This document shows positions 44,800 through 55,060 of a DNA stretch of 64,000 nt, in pieces. Position 1 is the stretch's first letter; each line of letters begins with the position of its first letter. The stretch comes from Pseudomonadota bacterium (lineage in GTDB: Bacteria; Pseudomonadota; Gammaproteobacteria; Burkholderiales; Methylophilaceae), in assembly GCA_020053735.1 (NCBI GenBank), contig JAGVMP010000019.1:186001-250000 (forward strand), in the 5' to 3' direction. The position numbers were made by a program, and so were the translations under genes. The notes below the pieces were generated by a model, which worked only from the letters and a program-made list of their open reading frames with translations, searched no databases and was not told the origin of the DNA.

Positions 44800-45672
44800 T
44801 TAATACTTATTAATAAACGCGGCTAGCGGTTTTAGTAACTCACCATTGCCGCGCAAGGGCTTAGCTAGCTTGGCCACCATGTCAACATGACCATAGCTTG
44901 CAAATTCGACCACTTCTACCTGACCATTGTTTTCTTTGATTTTTTTTGCCAAATTAATACTGTTGCGCGGCCACACGGTGCCATCTTTCATGCCTACCGC
45001 TAACAATAATGGTGGATTTTTACCATCCACAAAATTAATAGGTTGCGATTTCCACTGCTCAGCTTCGGGTGCAAATATCGTCTTTAATCTATCAGATTTT
45101 AATGGTAAAAAATCATAAGGGCCTGCCAAGCCTATCACTCCGGCAAAATCAGTAGGTTTGAGTGATTCTACAGCCAAATATTTAGCGTTGATCGCCATCA
45201 TGACGGCAATATGCGCGCCAGCAGAGTGGCCAGCTAGAAACACTTTATTAGCATCACCATTATATTTTTTGATATTTGTTTTTACCCATTTGGCTACGCT
45301 CACAGGGTCTGTCATCAACTCGGGGAATAGTACATCAGGATAAACGCGATAATCAGGCACTACCACAATATGGCCAAGGCCAGCCAACGCTTCGGCAGCA
45401 AATTTATATTCAGCCCGTTCACCTGAATCCCAGTTGCCACCATAATAAAAAATAATCACTTTTTTAAGCGCGTTAGTTTGTTGTGCCATTTTTGGCAGGT
45501 AGATGTCCAACTTTTGTCGCTGATGCTTGCCATATTCCACTGCAGAAACCAGTTCGTAGCCATTCTCTGGCACCAGCGAATTTAATACTTTCACGGGCGA
45601 GCAGGCACTGCTAAAACAAGCCATGATAGCCACTAGGTATCGACTAAGCTTATGATTGATTAATTGCATCAT
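44800..45672 (-). CDS. Alpha/beta hydrolase (carboxylesterase-like lipoprotein)
   Basis: 290 residues from the ATG pair at 45672/45669; the longer upstream frame is rejected because this start gives a signal peptide (LSRYLVAIMACFSSAC) with a lipoprotein-type Cys. The hydrolase core has an oxyanion-hole segment FYYGGNWDSGE, nucleophile elbow AGHSAGAHIAVMMA (GxSxG), and a C-terminal His segment (ASYGHVDMVAKLAKPL). Similar to BD-FAE/HSL-type esterases. Substrate unknown; predicted to be exported and membrane-tethered. Confidence 0.8.
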   Translation of the reverse strand: MMQLINHKLSRYLVAIMACFSSACSPVKVLNSLVPENGYELVSAVEYGKHQRQKLDIYLPKMAQQTNALKKVIIFYYGGNWDSGERAEYKFAAEALAGLGHIVVVPDYRVYPDVLFPELMTDPVSVAKWVKTNIKKYNGDANKVFLAGHSAGAHIAVMMAINAKYLAVESLKPTDFAGVIGLAGPYDFLPLKSDRLKTIFAPEAEQWKSQPINFVDGKNPPLLLAVGMKDGTVWPRNSINLAKKIKENNGQVEVVEFASYGHVDMVAKLAKPLRGNGELLKPLAAFINKY

Positions 45673-45727
45673 GCCCAATATACGTGACGAATGGCAATTT
45701 AGTTTCAAATGCAAATATTTAAAAAAG

Positions 45728-46288
45728 TTAAGATTCAAACGCTTCGCACAGTTGGCTGAGTAGCTGTCCAAAAATTGGTAGCACATCCTCTTTACTATGC
45801 GGGCTGTCATCATCGGTGCCAGCCACCACAAAGCTCACCGTGAGTTTATCTACATTTTCTCTAAATTCCACCCAATGCTCCGCCTCAGCTTCGCCAATCA
45901 ATTTAAATTTATTAAAACCACTTTCAATAATTTCCATCAGCTCAGCATCTGGCAAGCCCGCAAATAAAGTCTTTGCGATGATAATTTGCGCTTTGGTGAT
46001 ATCAGGCGTGACGCCCTCTTTAGTTAAAGGTGCGGTAAAAAACGCAAACGTGAGCAAGGCATAGGCTTGATACACACTCAGCATGTCAAAATTATTCTTA
46101 TACTCATCTGCCGGCTGCCTATCCGCTACCTGAATGGCCTGAAAAGTGACATAACTGGCTAAATAATGCGCCGAATCTTCCACCTCGTATTCAGCTAAAT
46201 TAGTGTTCGGCCGACTGCCATCTCCATCGTCAAAAGTTTCTGCCAAACACAAGGCATGTAACAAGTTGAGTCGTTTTGAGTAATCCAT
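45728..46288 (-). CDS. Hypothetical protein, 186 residues
   Basis: Soluble, acidic protein without signal peptide. It begins MDYSKRLNLLHALCLAETFD and contains AHYLASYVTFQAIQVADRQP and an internal hydrophobic helix (YQAYALLTFAFFTAP). Several acidic patches occur near the end (AGTDDDSPHSKEDVL). It sits between the esterase and the ABC-F gene, all on the minus strand with gaps of about 55-65 bases. No family recognised. Confidence 0.65.
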   Translation of the reverse strand: MDYSKRLNLLHALCLAETFDDGDGSRPNTNLAEYEVEDSAHYLASYVTFQAIQVADRQPADEYKNNFDMLSVYQAYALLTFAFFTAPLTKEGVTPDITKAQIIIAKTLFAGLPDAELMEIIESGFNKFKLIGEAEAEHWVEFRENVDKLTVSFVVAGTDDDSPHSKEDVLPIFGQLLSQLCEAFES

Positions 46289-46353
46289 GTGTATCCCTTT
46301 AATGGTTTTTTTACTGGCTTTTATTGCTAATTTTTAATTACGAATTTCTTCAT

Positions 46354-48306
46354 CTAATTAATTTCTGGCAAGGCTTCAAGCTGTTCGTGCAATTCTAACC
46401 AACGCATTTCAGCGTCATCAATTGCATTTGTTATCTCAGCTTGACGCTTTAAAAGTGCTTGCAGTTCAACTTTATTTTGCTGTTCGTATAAATCGGCTTC
46501 TCCCGCCCGCGTGTCTAAACGCGCTTTTTCTGCCTGATATTTATCTAAACTTTTTTCAATCTGCTCAGTTTCTTTTAATAGCGGCCTGCGCGCCACAATG
46601 CGCATTTGCCGCTCTTGTTTTTGTTGTGCATACGAGCCCTTAACCTCTGCCTTGGAAGCCTCACTGGTATTGGCTTGCAGGACATCTGTTTCGATAGTGT
46701 TGTTTTTTTGGCCGTTTTTTTGAGTTGCTAACCATGATTTATAGTCATCTAAATCGCCATCGAACGCTTCCACTTTGCCACCAGCCACCAGCACAAAATT
46801 ATCGCAGCTGGCTTTTAACAAAGCCCTGTCATGCGAAACCAAAATCACACCGCCCTGATAATCTTGCAAAGCCAAAGTCAAAGCATGGCGCATTTCAAGG
46901 TCAAGATGGTTGGTGGGCTCATCCAGCAATAGTAAATTCGGGCGCGTCCATATCAATAAAGCCAAAGCTAGGCGCGATTTTTCACCGCCAGAGAAATTTT
47001 CAATACAGCTACGCGCCATATCGCCTTTAAAATCAAAGCCGCCCAGATAATTCAGGTGTTCTTGCTCACGCGTATTCGGATCTAATCGTAGCATGTGTTG
47101 TAGCGGCGATTCGTGCAGGCGTAGTTGCTCCAATTGATGTTGGGCAAAGTAGCCAATGTTCAAATCCTTGCCTTCAACACGTTTGCCGGCTAATGGCTTT
47201 AATTCTGCTGCCAGTAACTTAATTAAAGTGGATTTCCCTGCGCCATTTTTACCCAGCAAGCCAATGCGTTCACCTGGCCGTATTGCGAGTACTACTTTAT
47301 TGAGTATCGTTTTATCAGAATACCCAGCATCCACATCGTCCAACACCAACAAAGGGTCTGGTGCAGCCAAAGGCAACCTAAACTCAAAGCTAAATTGCGA
47401 ATCCACATGTGCGGCAGAAATCATTTCCATGCGCTCCAACGCCTTGATTCTGCTTTGTGCTTGGCGCGCCTTGGTGGCTTGCACCCTAAAACGGTCGATA
47501 TAGCTGTGCAAATGCGCTACTTTGCGTTGCTGCTTTTCAAACATGGCTTGTTGCAGCGCCAGCTTTTCGGCGCGTTGCCGCTCAAAATCTGAGTAGCCGC
47601 CGCGATACAGCGTAATCGTCTGCTGCTCAATGTGCAGCACGTTATCAATCACCGCGTCTAAAAAATCGCGGTCATGCGAAATCATGAGTAAAGTGCCACG
47701 ATACTCTCGCAACCAGCCTTCTAGCCAAATCACTGCGTCTAAATCTAAATGGTTTGTCGGCTCGTCTAGCAATAATAGATCTGAACGGCACATCAGCGCA
47801 CGCGCCAAATTAAGCCGCACGCGCCATCCACCAGAGAAGTCACTAACAGGCCGTACCAAATCGGCTTGGCTGAAACCCAAGCCATCTAACAAAGCAGATG
47901 CGCGTGCTTTTGCGCTATAGCCTTCAATATCGCTTAGGCGATGATGCAGCTCGGCAATTTTTTCACCTTGATGGTTGGCCTCTGCCGCTGTTAAGGCGTT
48001 TTCTACTTGGCGCAACTGTTTTTCTATGCTGCGCAGCTCGTCATCGCCATCTAGAGTAAATTCAAGCGCAGGCTGATTCAGCGCAGGCGTTTCTTGTGCC
48101 ACATGTGCAATGACCCAACCTGGCGGAATTTCCAAATTACCTTTTTCTGGTTGTAGCTCACCGCGCAACAAAGCAAACAGTGATGATTTACCCGCGCCAT
48201 TTGCACCAATCAAACCCACTTTGTGGCCAGGATGTAGCTGAAAAGTGGCTGCCTGTAGCAACACTTTAATGCCACGCGTCAGGCTTAAATTTTTAAATTG
48301 AATCAA
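46354..48306 (-). CDS. ABC-F ATPase (YheS/Uup-like)
   Basis: 650 residues, two ATP-binding cassettes without transmembrane helices, typical of ribosome-associated ABC-F proteins. First cassette: GANGAGKSSLFALL, DFSGGWRVRLNLARAL, LLLDEPTNHLDLDA. Second: GKNGAGKSTLIKLL, NFSGGEKSRLALALL, LLLDEPTNHLDLEMR. The interdomain linker is highly charged, and a C-terminal coiled coil (about 570-650) resembles YheS. Gene is divergent from yhdP. Confidence 0.88.
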   Translation of the reverse strand: MIQFKNLSLTRGIKVLLQAATFQLHPGHKVGLIGANGAGKSSLFALLRGELQPEKGNLEIPPGWVIAHVAQETPALNQPALEFTLDGDDELRSIEKQLRQVENALTAAEANHQGEKIAELHHRLSDIEGYSAKARASALLDGLGFSQADLVRPVSDFSGGWRVRLNLARALMCRSDLLLLDEPTNHLDLDAVIWLEGWLREYRGTLLMISHDRDFLDAVIDNVLHIEQQTITLYRGGYSDFERQRAEKLALQQAMFEKQQRKVAHLHSYIDRFRVQATKARQAQSRIKALERMEMISAAHVDSQFSFEFRLPLAAPDPLLVLDDVDAGYSDKTILNKVVLAIRPGERIGLLGKNGAGKSTLIKLLAAELKPLAGKRVEGKDLNIGYFAQHQLEQLRLHESPLQHMLRLDPNTREQEHLNYLGGFDFKGDMARSCIENFSGGEKSRLALALLIWTRPNLLLLDEPTNHLDLEMRHALTLALQDYQGGVILVSHDRALLKASCDNFVLVAGGKVEAFDGDLDDYKSWLATQKNGQKNNTIETDVLQANTSEASKAEVKGSYAQQKQERQMRIVARRPLLKETEQIEKSLDKYQAEKARLDTRAGEADLYEQQNKVELQALLKRQAEITNAIDDAEMRWLELHEQLEALPEIN

Positions 48307-48504
48307 CGAATATCCGAACTTTATACTGGCGTGTCAGCCAAATTGACTAAAAGGCGTTATTTTAATGCAATACGGCTTAAGTTCTTATTAAATGTTTACG
48401 TTTTATTAACAAGTTATTCAAGCAAATTAAAGTAAAATAAACATCAAGTTAACGCAATTATTTTAAAATCATATTTAAAGTCCTCTTCACAAAACTCACT
48501 TTCA

Positions 48505-51500
48505 ATGTCATCCATAAAAAAAATATCACGCTGGGTTTTATATGCAGTGTTTACATTGTTACTTGTATTAGCGCTGATAGCGCTGGCGATTCGTTTTATT
48601 ATTTTCCCTAATATCGATAGTTACAAAGATGATATTGCTGCACATGCCAGCAAAACTGCGGGGCAAAAAATCACCATTGGCGACATTGAAACGGGATGGG
48701 ACGGCATATCGCCACACTTTATACTTAAAAATATTGACGTGTTTGACGCAGAAAACCGCTCTGCACTACATTTGAATGATGTGTCTGCCAGTGTTTCCTG
48801 GTTAAGTGTGCCATTACTACAGGCGCGGCTATATAAACTTGTTATCGAAAATCCAGAGCTGACCATACGCCGCAAAGCTGATGGCAGCATTTATCTAGCA
48901 GGCATTAGCTTGGCCGGCGAAAGTAAGCCTGAGCTGCCGAATTGGTTGCTTAGCCAATCTAAAATTCACATTAAAAATGCGCAAATCACCTGGCTGGATG
49001 AGTTGCGTCAAGCGCCGCCGTTAGCGCTCAAACAGCTTGATTTGACCCTGAGTAATCCTGCAATCAACAGTGCATTTGCAAAACACCGATTTGAAATTTC
49101 TGCCGTTCCATCGGTTGGCACAACACAAGCCATTCGCGCCAATGGCAGCTTTGTAGGCGGCGATGTCAGCAAAATAAATGATTGGTATGGCAGCTTGACT
49201 GTACAGCTTCAACAGGCGGATTTGAGTGTGTGGCGACCTTGGATCGATTACCCTATCGACATCAAAACGGGTATGGGTAACGCCAATATTACCTTGGATT
49301 TTGACGATGCTAACATTGAAAAAGTGAACGCGCAAACTGCTTTAACCAATGTAACAATCGTGCTGAATGAAGAAACCACCCCATTTATCGCAAAACAGCT
49401 AAGCGGCAATATTGACTGGAGCAACATTAACAATACGCAAACCATTGGTGCAAAAAACATCAAGCTCATCAGCAACTCCGGCTTAAATATTAACAACGGT
49501 AATGGCGCACTTACTAGCAGTACTAAAAATGGTAAAGATTGGCTAAAAGCCAACCTCAAACTGGATCAGTTTGATTTAGCTACCCTCAAACAGCTTGCGC
49601 CTTACTTTAAGCTGCCAGCTCATTTCATGCTCGATTTAAATGCCTTCTCACCCGTAGGTGAATTGCAAGGCTTGCAATTAGACTTTGAGGGCGAGCCCAG
49701 CAAGCCGGAGGCCTATAAAATCAATGCCAACTTTAAAAAATTGGGATTGAGTGCGCACAATAAAATTCCTGGTTTTAGCAATTTAAGCGGCAAAATTGTT
49801 GCTGATGAAGATGGCGGCGAAATCACCCTAGACACACAAAAAGCCATGCTGGATTTGAAGGACATTTTACGTTGGCCGATTCCTGCTGATAAATTAAATG
49901 GCATTGTGAGTTGGCGCATCAATGGTGAAAAGCTCAAAATTAACGCGGAAGATATTTACATCACCAGCCCGCATATTACAGGCACAGTGAATGCCAGCTA
50001 CGACAAAGATACTGGTCTTAATGATAAAAATAGCAAAGGTGGCTACTTAAACCTCACTGGAAAATTTGATAAGGGTGATGCTAAATACGCGCTGTTTTAT
50101 TACCCTATCATGCTGAGCAAGCCCACTTTGCAATGGCTAGACACTTCTATATTAGCGGGTCGCGCAGAAGATGTGAACATTACCGTTAAAGGCAATTTGG
50201 CAGACTTCCCCTATGTCAATAGCAAAAACCAGCTAGACCAAAAACTTGGGCTGTTTAGAGTCACTGCTAAAATTAGCGACGCGCTACTTGAGTACGGCAC
50301 TGGCTGGCCAGTGATTGAAGGCTTAGGGCTGGATATGCTATTCGAAGGCAAGCGCATGGAGTTGAACGCTAATAAAGGCCGTATCTTTGGCAACAAGATC
50401 ATCAAAAGCAAAACCGAAATTGCACAATTAGATGCTGATTGGCCAATACTGCGTATCGTAAGCGAAGTGGAAGGACCAGTGGCTGAGGGCATCAAATTTG
50501 TGAATGAAAGTCCAGTCAAACTGGCGACGCAAGGTTTTACTGACGATTTAAAAACAGCAGGCAACGGCAAGCTTAACTTAGAACTCATCATTCCGATGGA
50601 GGATTTAGATGCTTCTAAGTACAAAGGTGTATACAAAATTAGCAACGGCACAATTTTTGCAAACGCAGATATTGGCTTACCAGAACTTACCAAACTTAAT
50701 GGCAACCTTAGCTTCACCGAAAACAGCCTAACCGCACAGAACATCACTACCGAAATCTTGGGTGGCCCAGCCCAATTTAGCCTTAAAACGGGTGCAGATA
50801 AAATCATACGCGTGTCTGCCAATGGCAAATTGAATGACGCTGGTATAAAAAAACTTACTGCAAATACATTAGCAGACCGTATGCAAGGCAGTGCTGAATG
50901 GACTGGTGAAATCACTATTAAAAAACCATTACTAGATGCGAAAATACAATCTAATTTAGTTGGTATGGCCATAGACCTGCCGCCACCATTTAACAAACCT
51001 GCGAACCAAAGTATGCTGCTTACGTTAGATAAAAAGCAGCAAAGCCCTAGCTTCGACAGTATTAACATTACCTATGGCAATATGGTTTCTGCAAAACTAT
51101 TACGCACTGAGCAGGCTGGTAAGCTGGTGATAGAGCGTGGCGACATTGGTGTTTATATGCCAGCTGAAATATCAAATCAAACTGGTTTATCAGTGCATGG
51201 CAAGCTAGATTATGTGAATGCAGACGACTGGTTAGCACTATATAATCAAGCATCCATTAATCAAGCACCAAAAAACACTAGTGCATCAACACTTAAAATC
51301 AACAAAGCTAATGTAGCGATACAAAAGTTAGATATTTTTGGCCGCAGTTTAAATGCGCTTAAACTGACTGCGCAGCCCAATAATACTGGTCTAAAAATAG
51401 CCATTGAAAGCCAAGAGATAACAGGTGATGCCGAGTGGCAAGCAGTTAGCAATGCGCATATCAACGGCAAAATTATTGCACGCTTGAAAAATTTAACCAT

Positions 51501-52434
51501 TCCTGCCAACAGTGAAAACAAGGCGACAGATGCTAAAACCGCAACCGCTAAAAAGGAGATTCGTAAGTTAGCCAACGGCTACCCTGCGCTGGATGTGACC
51601 GCAGATAACTTTCAGCTAGGCAATAAGAAACTGGGCAGCCTAGCTTTAAATGCATTTGAAAATAACGACGATTGGGTGATACAAAAACTGAACGTCAGCA
51701 ACGCCGATAGTACGTTAACTGCGGATGGCATCTGGCAAAATTGGACACGTAACCCCAACACCAGCCTTAATTTTGTGCTCAAAGTAGACAATATTGGTAA
51801 GGCCCTAAAACGCTTTGGCCAGCCTGACGCAGTAAAAGGAGGCACAGCGGAAATTGAAGGCCTGCTCAGCTGGGCGGGCAGCCCGCATGAGTTTGAAACC
51901 ACAGGCTTAAGCGGTAACTTTAAGCTGATAGCTAGCAAAGGCCAGGTAGTAAAAGTACAGCCAGGAGTTGGACGTTTATTTGGCTTGCTCACTTTACAAA
52001 GCTTGCCACGTCGCTTAAGTTTAGATTTTAGAGATTTATTTAGTGATGGTTTTGCCTTTGACAAAATCAGCGCCAACGCAAAAATTAATAATGGCATTCT
52101 GCGTAGTGATGACTTTTTTATGACGGGGCCAGCCGCGGAAGCCAAAATCAGTGGGGAAACTAACCTCAAAACCGAAACTCAAAACTTACGGATACAAGTA
52201 ATTCCACATGTAAGTGATAGCTTGTCACTGGCTGCGCTGGCTGGTGGGCCCATTGTGGGTGCTGCTGCATTTGTTGTGCAAAAGATACTAAAAGACCCTT
52301 TTAACAAAATTGCCTCTAGCGAGTATGTGATTACTGGTACATGGGACAACCCGAAAGAGATAGAATTCGAGAAAGCAGAATCTAAGAAAAACGAGGCGAA
52401 TAAACCTAGCAACACCTCACCACTAACGCCTTAA
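48505..52434 (+). CDS. yhdP: YhdP-family AsmA-like envelope lipid transport protein
   Basis: 1309 residues. N-terminal membrane anchor (WVLYAVFTLLLVLALIALAI, about residues 11-31), then a very long beta-rich periplasmic domain with repeated Asn/Lys/Gly-rich strands, and a C-terminal AsmA_2/DUF3971-type end (LGLLTLQSLPRRLSLDFRDL then SDGFAFDKISA). Homologues (YhdP in E. coli) bridge inner and outer membranes and move phospholipids. Length agrees (E. coli YhdP about 1266). Separated from the next gene by 36 bases. Confidence 0.9.
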   Translation: MSSIKKISRWVLYAVFTLLLVLALIALAIRFIIFPNIDSYKDDIAAHASKTAGQKITIGDIETGWDGISPHFILKNIDVFDAENRSALHLNDVSASVSWLSVPLLQARLYKLVIENPELTIRRKADGSIYLAGISLAGESKPELPNWLLSQSKIHIKNAQITWLDELRQAPPLALKQLDLTLSNPAINSAFAKHRFEISAVPSVGTTQAIRANGSFVGGDVSKINDWYGSLTVQLQQADLSVWRPWIDYPIDIKTGMGNANITLDFDDANIEKVNAQTALTNVTIVLNEETTPFIAKQLSGNIDWSNINNTQTIGAKNIKLISNSGLNINNGNGALTSSTKNGKDWLKANLKLDQFDLATLKQLAPYFKLPAHFMLDLNAFSPVGELQGLQLDFEGEPSKPEAYKINANFKKLGLSAHNKIPGFSNLSGKIVADEDGGEITLDTQKAMLDLKDILRWPIPADKLNGIVSWRINGEKLKINAEDIYITSPHITGTVNASYDKDTGLNDKNSKGGYLNLTGKFDKGDAKYALFYYPIMLSKPTLQWLDTSILAGRAEDVNITVKGNLADFPYVNSKNQLDQKLGLFRVTAKISDALLEYGTGWPVIEGLGLDMLFEGKRMELNANKGRIFGNKIIKSKTEIAQLDADWPILRIVSEVEGPVAEGIKFVNESPVKLATQGFTDDLKTAGNGKLNLELIIPMEDLDASKYKGVYKISNGTIFANADIGLPELTKLNGNLSFTENSLTAQNITTEILGGPAQFSLKTGADKIIRVSANGKLNDAGIKKLTANTLADRMQGSAEWTGEITIKKPLLDAKIQSNLVGMAIDLPPPFNKPANQSMLLTLDKKQQSPSFDSINITYGNMVSAKLLRTEQAGKLVIERGDIGVYMPAEISNQTGLSVHGKLDYVNADDWLALYNQASINQAPKNTSASTLKINKANVAIQKLDIFGRSLNALKLTAQPNNTGLKIAIESQEITGDAEWQAVSNAHINGKIIARLKNLTIPANSENKATDAKTATAKKEIRKLANGYPALDVTADNFQLGNKKLGSLALNAFENNDDWVIQKLNVSNADSTLTADGIWQNWTRNPNTSLNFVLKVDNIGKALKRFGQPDAVKGGTAEIEGLLSWAGSPHEFETTGLSGNFKLIASKGQVVKVQPGVGRLFGLLTLQSLPRRLSLDFRDLFSDGFAFDKISANAKINNGILRSDDFFMTGPAAEAKISGETNLKTETQNLRIQVIPHVSDSLSLAALAGGPIVGAAAFVVQKILKDPFNKIASSEYVITGTWDNPKEIEFEKAESKKNEANKPSNTSPLTP

Positions 52435-52470
52435 ACTAATAAAAATTAACATAAAATCAAGAGAACTAGC

Positions 52471-53331
52471 ATGCCAATTACAACACGCAACAAACTTGCC
52501 AAGCCTACACAAGCCGCTGCTGGCACCTTTAGAGTTGCAGGCATACAAATGGCTTCTAGCCCGCATGTATCTTCAAACCTAACTGAGGCGGAACGCCTGA
52601 TTGCCATCACTGCACAGCAAGGTGCAAAAATTGTTGTGCTACCAGAATATTTTTGCATCATGGGTTTAAAAGATATCGATAAAGTGCAGGTTCGCGAAAA
52701 GCCAAACGATGGACCAATTCAAAGTTTTCTATCCAAGATGGCACGTGATTACGAAATTTGGCTGATAGGCGGCACTATTCCCCTGGTCAGCAATTATCCG
52801 AATAAAGTGCGCAATAGCTGCTTGGTTTATAACGATAAAGGTGAGCAAGTCGCACGTTATGACAAAATCCATTTGTTTGGGCTGGATTTAGGTACCGAGC
52901 ATTATCACGAAGAAAATACCATCGAGTCGGGCAATCAAGTCATTTCAGTTGACACGCCATATGGGAAAATTGGCTTGTCAATTTGCTACGATTTACGCTT
53001 TCCAGAGTTGTATCGCGCCATGGGGGAAGTGGATATGATTGTAGTTCCCTCCGCCTTTACCGAAACCACAGGCAAAGCGCACTGGGAAAGCCTGATTCGT
53101 GCGCGCGCTATCGAGAACTTATGCTATGTGATTGCGCCAGCACAAGGCGGTTACCATTTATCTGGCCGCGAAACACATGGCAATAGCATGATTGTGGACC
53201 CATGGGGCGTGGTGTTAGATCGTCTGCCACGTGGCTCTGGCATTGTCATCGCATCAATTAATCGAGATTATCAAGCCAGCTTACGTAACAGCCTGCCTGC
53301 GCTTAAACACCGCACGATTAAAGCTATTTAG
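52471..53331 (+). CDS. Carbon-nitrogen hydrolase (nitrilase superfamily, Nit1/deaminated-glutathione-amidase-like)
   Basis: 286 residues with the nitrilase Glu-Lys-Cys triad: Glu in VVLPEYFCIMG, Lys in YDKIHLFGLDL, Cys in LSICYDLRFPELYRAMG. The downstream HGNSMIVDPWG is typical of the Nit group, which hydrolyses deaminated glutathione. Start is chosen at the ATG at 52471 (AGAGAA upstream). Located between yhdP and tldD, as in many betaproteobacteria. Confidence 0.9.
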   Translation: MPITTRNKLAKPTQAAAGTFRVAGIQMASSPHVSSNLTEAERLIAITAQQGAKIVVLPEYFCIMGLKDIDKVQVREKPNDGPIQSFLSKMARDYEIWLIGGTIPLVSNYPNKVRNSCLVYNDKGEQVARYDKIHLFGLDLGTEHYHEENTIESGNQVISVDTPYGKIGLSICYDLRFPELYRAMGEVDMIVVPSAFTETTGKAHWESLIRARAIENLCYVIAPAQGGYHLSGRETHGNSMIVDPWGVVLDRLPRGSGIVIASINRDYQASLRNSLPALKHRTIKAI

Positions 53332-53418
53332 TAAAGCCATTTAAGCACCCTAATTCAAGAATATACTTAGCGCCTTTTTTTACTGCGCTGGTATAGTAAA
53401 ATTTATTTATGTCTCCAT

Positions 53419-54894
53419 ATGTATATTATGAAAATCGAACAGCCAAACTTAACCAACGCAAACCACTTTGACACCGCGCATGATGTTTTGCTTAAGCCTG
53501 CAGGCCTTACTACAAGCGCTTTGCAGGGCATCCTTGGCAATATCATGTCGCACCAAGTGGATTATGCCGATTTATACTTTCAATATAGCCGCAGCGAATC
53601 TTGGGGCTTGGAAGAAGGTCAGGTCAAATCAGGAAACTTCAGTATCGACCAAGGTGTCGGCGTGCGCGCAGTTAGTGGTGAAAAAACCGCTTTTGCCTAT
53701 TCGGATGACATTCATCTGCCTGCCTTACAGCAAGCGGCTAACGCCACAAAATCGATTGCTGCTTTAGGCCTTGAGCAAACTGGCAAGCACATTATCTCCA
53801 AACAAAACAGTCAGCTTTATTTGCCACAAGACCCAATTGCCAGTTTAAGTGCCGAGGCAAAAGTAAAACTACTTGAGCGCTTAGAGCAATTTGCCAAACA
53901 AATAGACCCGCGCGTCACGCAAGTCATGGCCAGTATTGCAGGCGAGTATGAAGTGATTATGGTGGCGCGTAGTGACGGCGTAATGGCGGCTGATGTAAGA
54001 CCCTTGGTGCGCGTTTCTGTACAAGTGCATGCCGAACAAAATGGTCGCCGCGAACAAGGTTCAAGCGGTGGTGGTGGGCGTTTTGATTACAGCTACTTTA
54101 CCGATGAAGTCTTGCTCGAATATGCACAAAAAGCCGTGCATCAAGCCTTGGTGAACTTAGATGCGCGCCCTGCCCCAGCTGGTAGCATGACGGTCGTATT
54201 AGGCGCTGGCTGGCCAGGCATTTTATTGCACGAAGCCATTGGCCACGGCCTAGAAGGCGATTTCAACCGCAAAGGCAGCAGCGCATTTGCTAACATGCTG
54301 GGCAAACGAGTCGCGGCCAAAGGCATTACCATCGTCGATGATGGAACCCTTACGGACAGAAGAGGCTCTCTTACCATGGACGATGAAGGTAACCAAACCA
54401 ATAAAACCGTGCTGATTGAAGACGGTATTTTGCGCGGTTACATTCAAGATAGCTTAAATGCACGCTTAATGAATATGCCATTGACAGGTAACGGGCGCCG
54501 AGAAAGCTATGCGCATATCCCGATGCCGCGCATGACAAATACTTATATGCACAATGGCGACAAAGACCCTGCTGAGATTATCAAGTCAGTCAAAAAAGGC
54601 CTCTATGCTGCCAACTTTGGTGGTGGGCAAGTCGACATTACTAGCGGCAAATTTGTCTTCAGCGCCGCTGAAGCCTACATGATTGAGGATGGCAAAATCA
54701 CCTACCCGGTTAAAGGCGCAACCCTCATCGGTAACGGACCTGACGTGTTAACGCGGGTGTCGATGATAGGCAACGATATGCAACTTGACTCAGGCGTTGG
54801 CACTTGTGGAAAAGAAGGTCAAAGCGTGCCTGTGGGCGTTGGTCAGCCCACACTTAAAATTGATGGTTTAACGGTGGGTGGTACAGCTTCTTAA
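53419..54894 (+). CDS. tldD: Metalloprotease TldD
   Basis: 491 residues. Zinc site HEAIGHGLEGDF; conserved GGGRFDYSYF and the C-terminal TLIGNGPDVLTRVSMIGNDM. In E. coli TldD acts with TldE (PmbA) as a protease that degrades CcdA antitoxin and matures microcin B17. The first ATG (53419) is used; the one at 53428 is a fair alternative and neither has a ribosome site. The pmbA partner is not in this window. Confidence 0.95.
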   Translation: MYIMKIEQPNLTNANHFDTAHDVLLKPAGLTTSALQGILGNIMSHQVDYADLYFQYSRSESWGLEEGQVKSGNFSIDQGVGVRAVSGEKTAFAYSDDIHLPALQQAANATKSIAALGLEQTGKHIISKQNSQLYLPQDPIASLSAEAKVKLLERLEQFAKQIDPRVTQVMASIAGEYEVIMVARSDGVMAADVRPLVRVSVQVHAEQNGRREQGSSGGGGRFDYSYFTDEVLLEYAQKAVHQALVNLDARPAPAGSMTVVLGAGWPGILLHEAIGHGLEGDFNRKGSSAFANMLGKRVAAKGITIVDDGTLTDRRGSLTMDDEGNQTNKTVLIEDGILRGYIQDSLNARLMNMPLTGNGRRESYAHIPMPRMTNTYMHNGDKDPAEIIKSVKKGLYAANFGGGQVDITSGKFVFSAAEAYMIEDGKITYPVKGATLIGNGPDVLTRVSMIGNDMQLDSGVGTCGKEGQSVPVGVGQPTLKIDGLTVGGTAS

Positions 54895-54907
54895 AAGCAT
54901 TTACCCT

Positions 54908-54933
54908 AAAAAAGCCGCATATGCGGCTTTTTT
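54908..54933. terminator. Bidirectional Rho-independent terminator between tldD and efp
   Basis: AAAAAAGCCGCAT and ATGCGGCTTTTTT are perfect inverted repeats of 13 bases with no loop spacer. It starts 14 bases after the tldD stop. The symmetric A/T tracts suit both the plus-strand tldD message and the convergent efp. Confidence 0.9.
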
Positions 54934-54946
54934 ACATTTAAATAAG

Positions 54947-55055
54947 CTAGCGAGACATTCGCAGTGCAAGGCGCACGGAACGCAAAAAGCGGAATGTACA
55001 CGCAGTACATGAGCATTTTGAGTACCGCGCAACGCCGCAATGCGTTGTCGCAGCA
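54947..55055. repeat. Intergenic repeat-like segment, copy C
   Basis: Contains TGTACACGCAGTACATGAGC flanked by GCGCA/GCGCAACGCCGC-type segments, a GTAC-N5-GTAC core like those of copies A and B but with different outer arms. It lies between convergent tldD and efp, adjacent to the terminator. No open reading frame. Confidence 0.45.
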
Positions 55056-55060
55056 GCTTA

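Noticed and set aside
45673-45831. N-terminal extension of the esterase gene
   Set aside because: The start at 45672 places a signal peptide and lipoprotein-type Cys at the N-terminus; the extension would bury them.
50211-51068. 285-residue minus-strand frame inside yhdP
   Set aside because: Antisense shadow; yhdP has the recognised anchor and C-terminal domain, and the antisense product has no family pattern.
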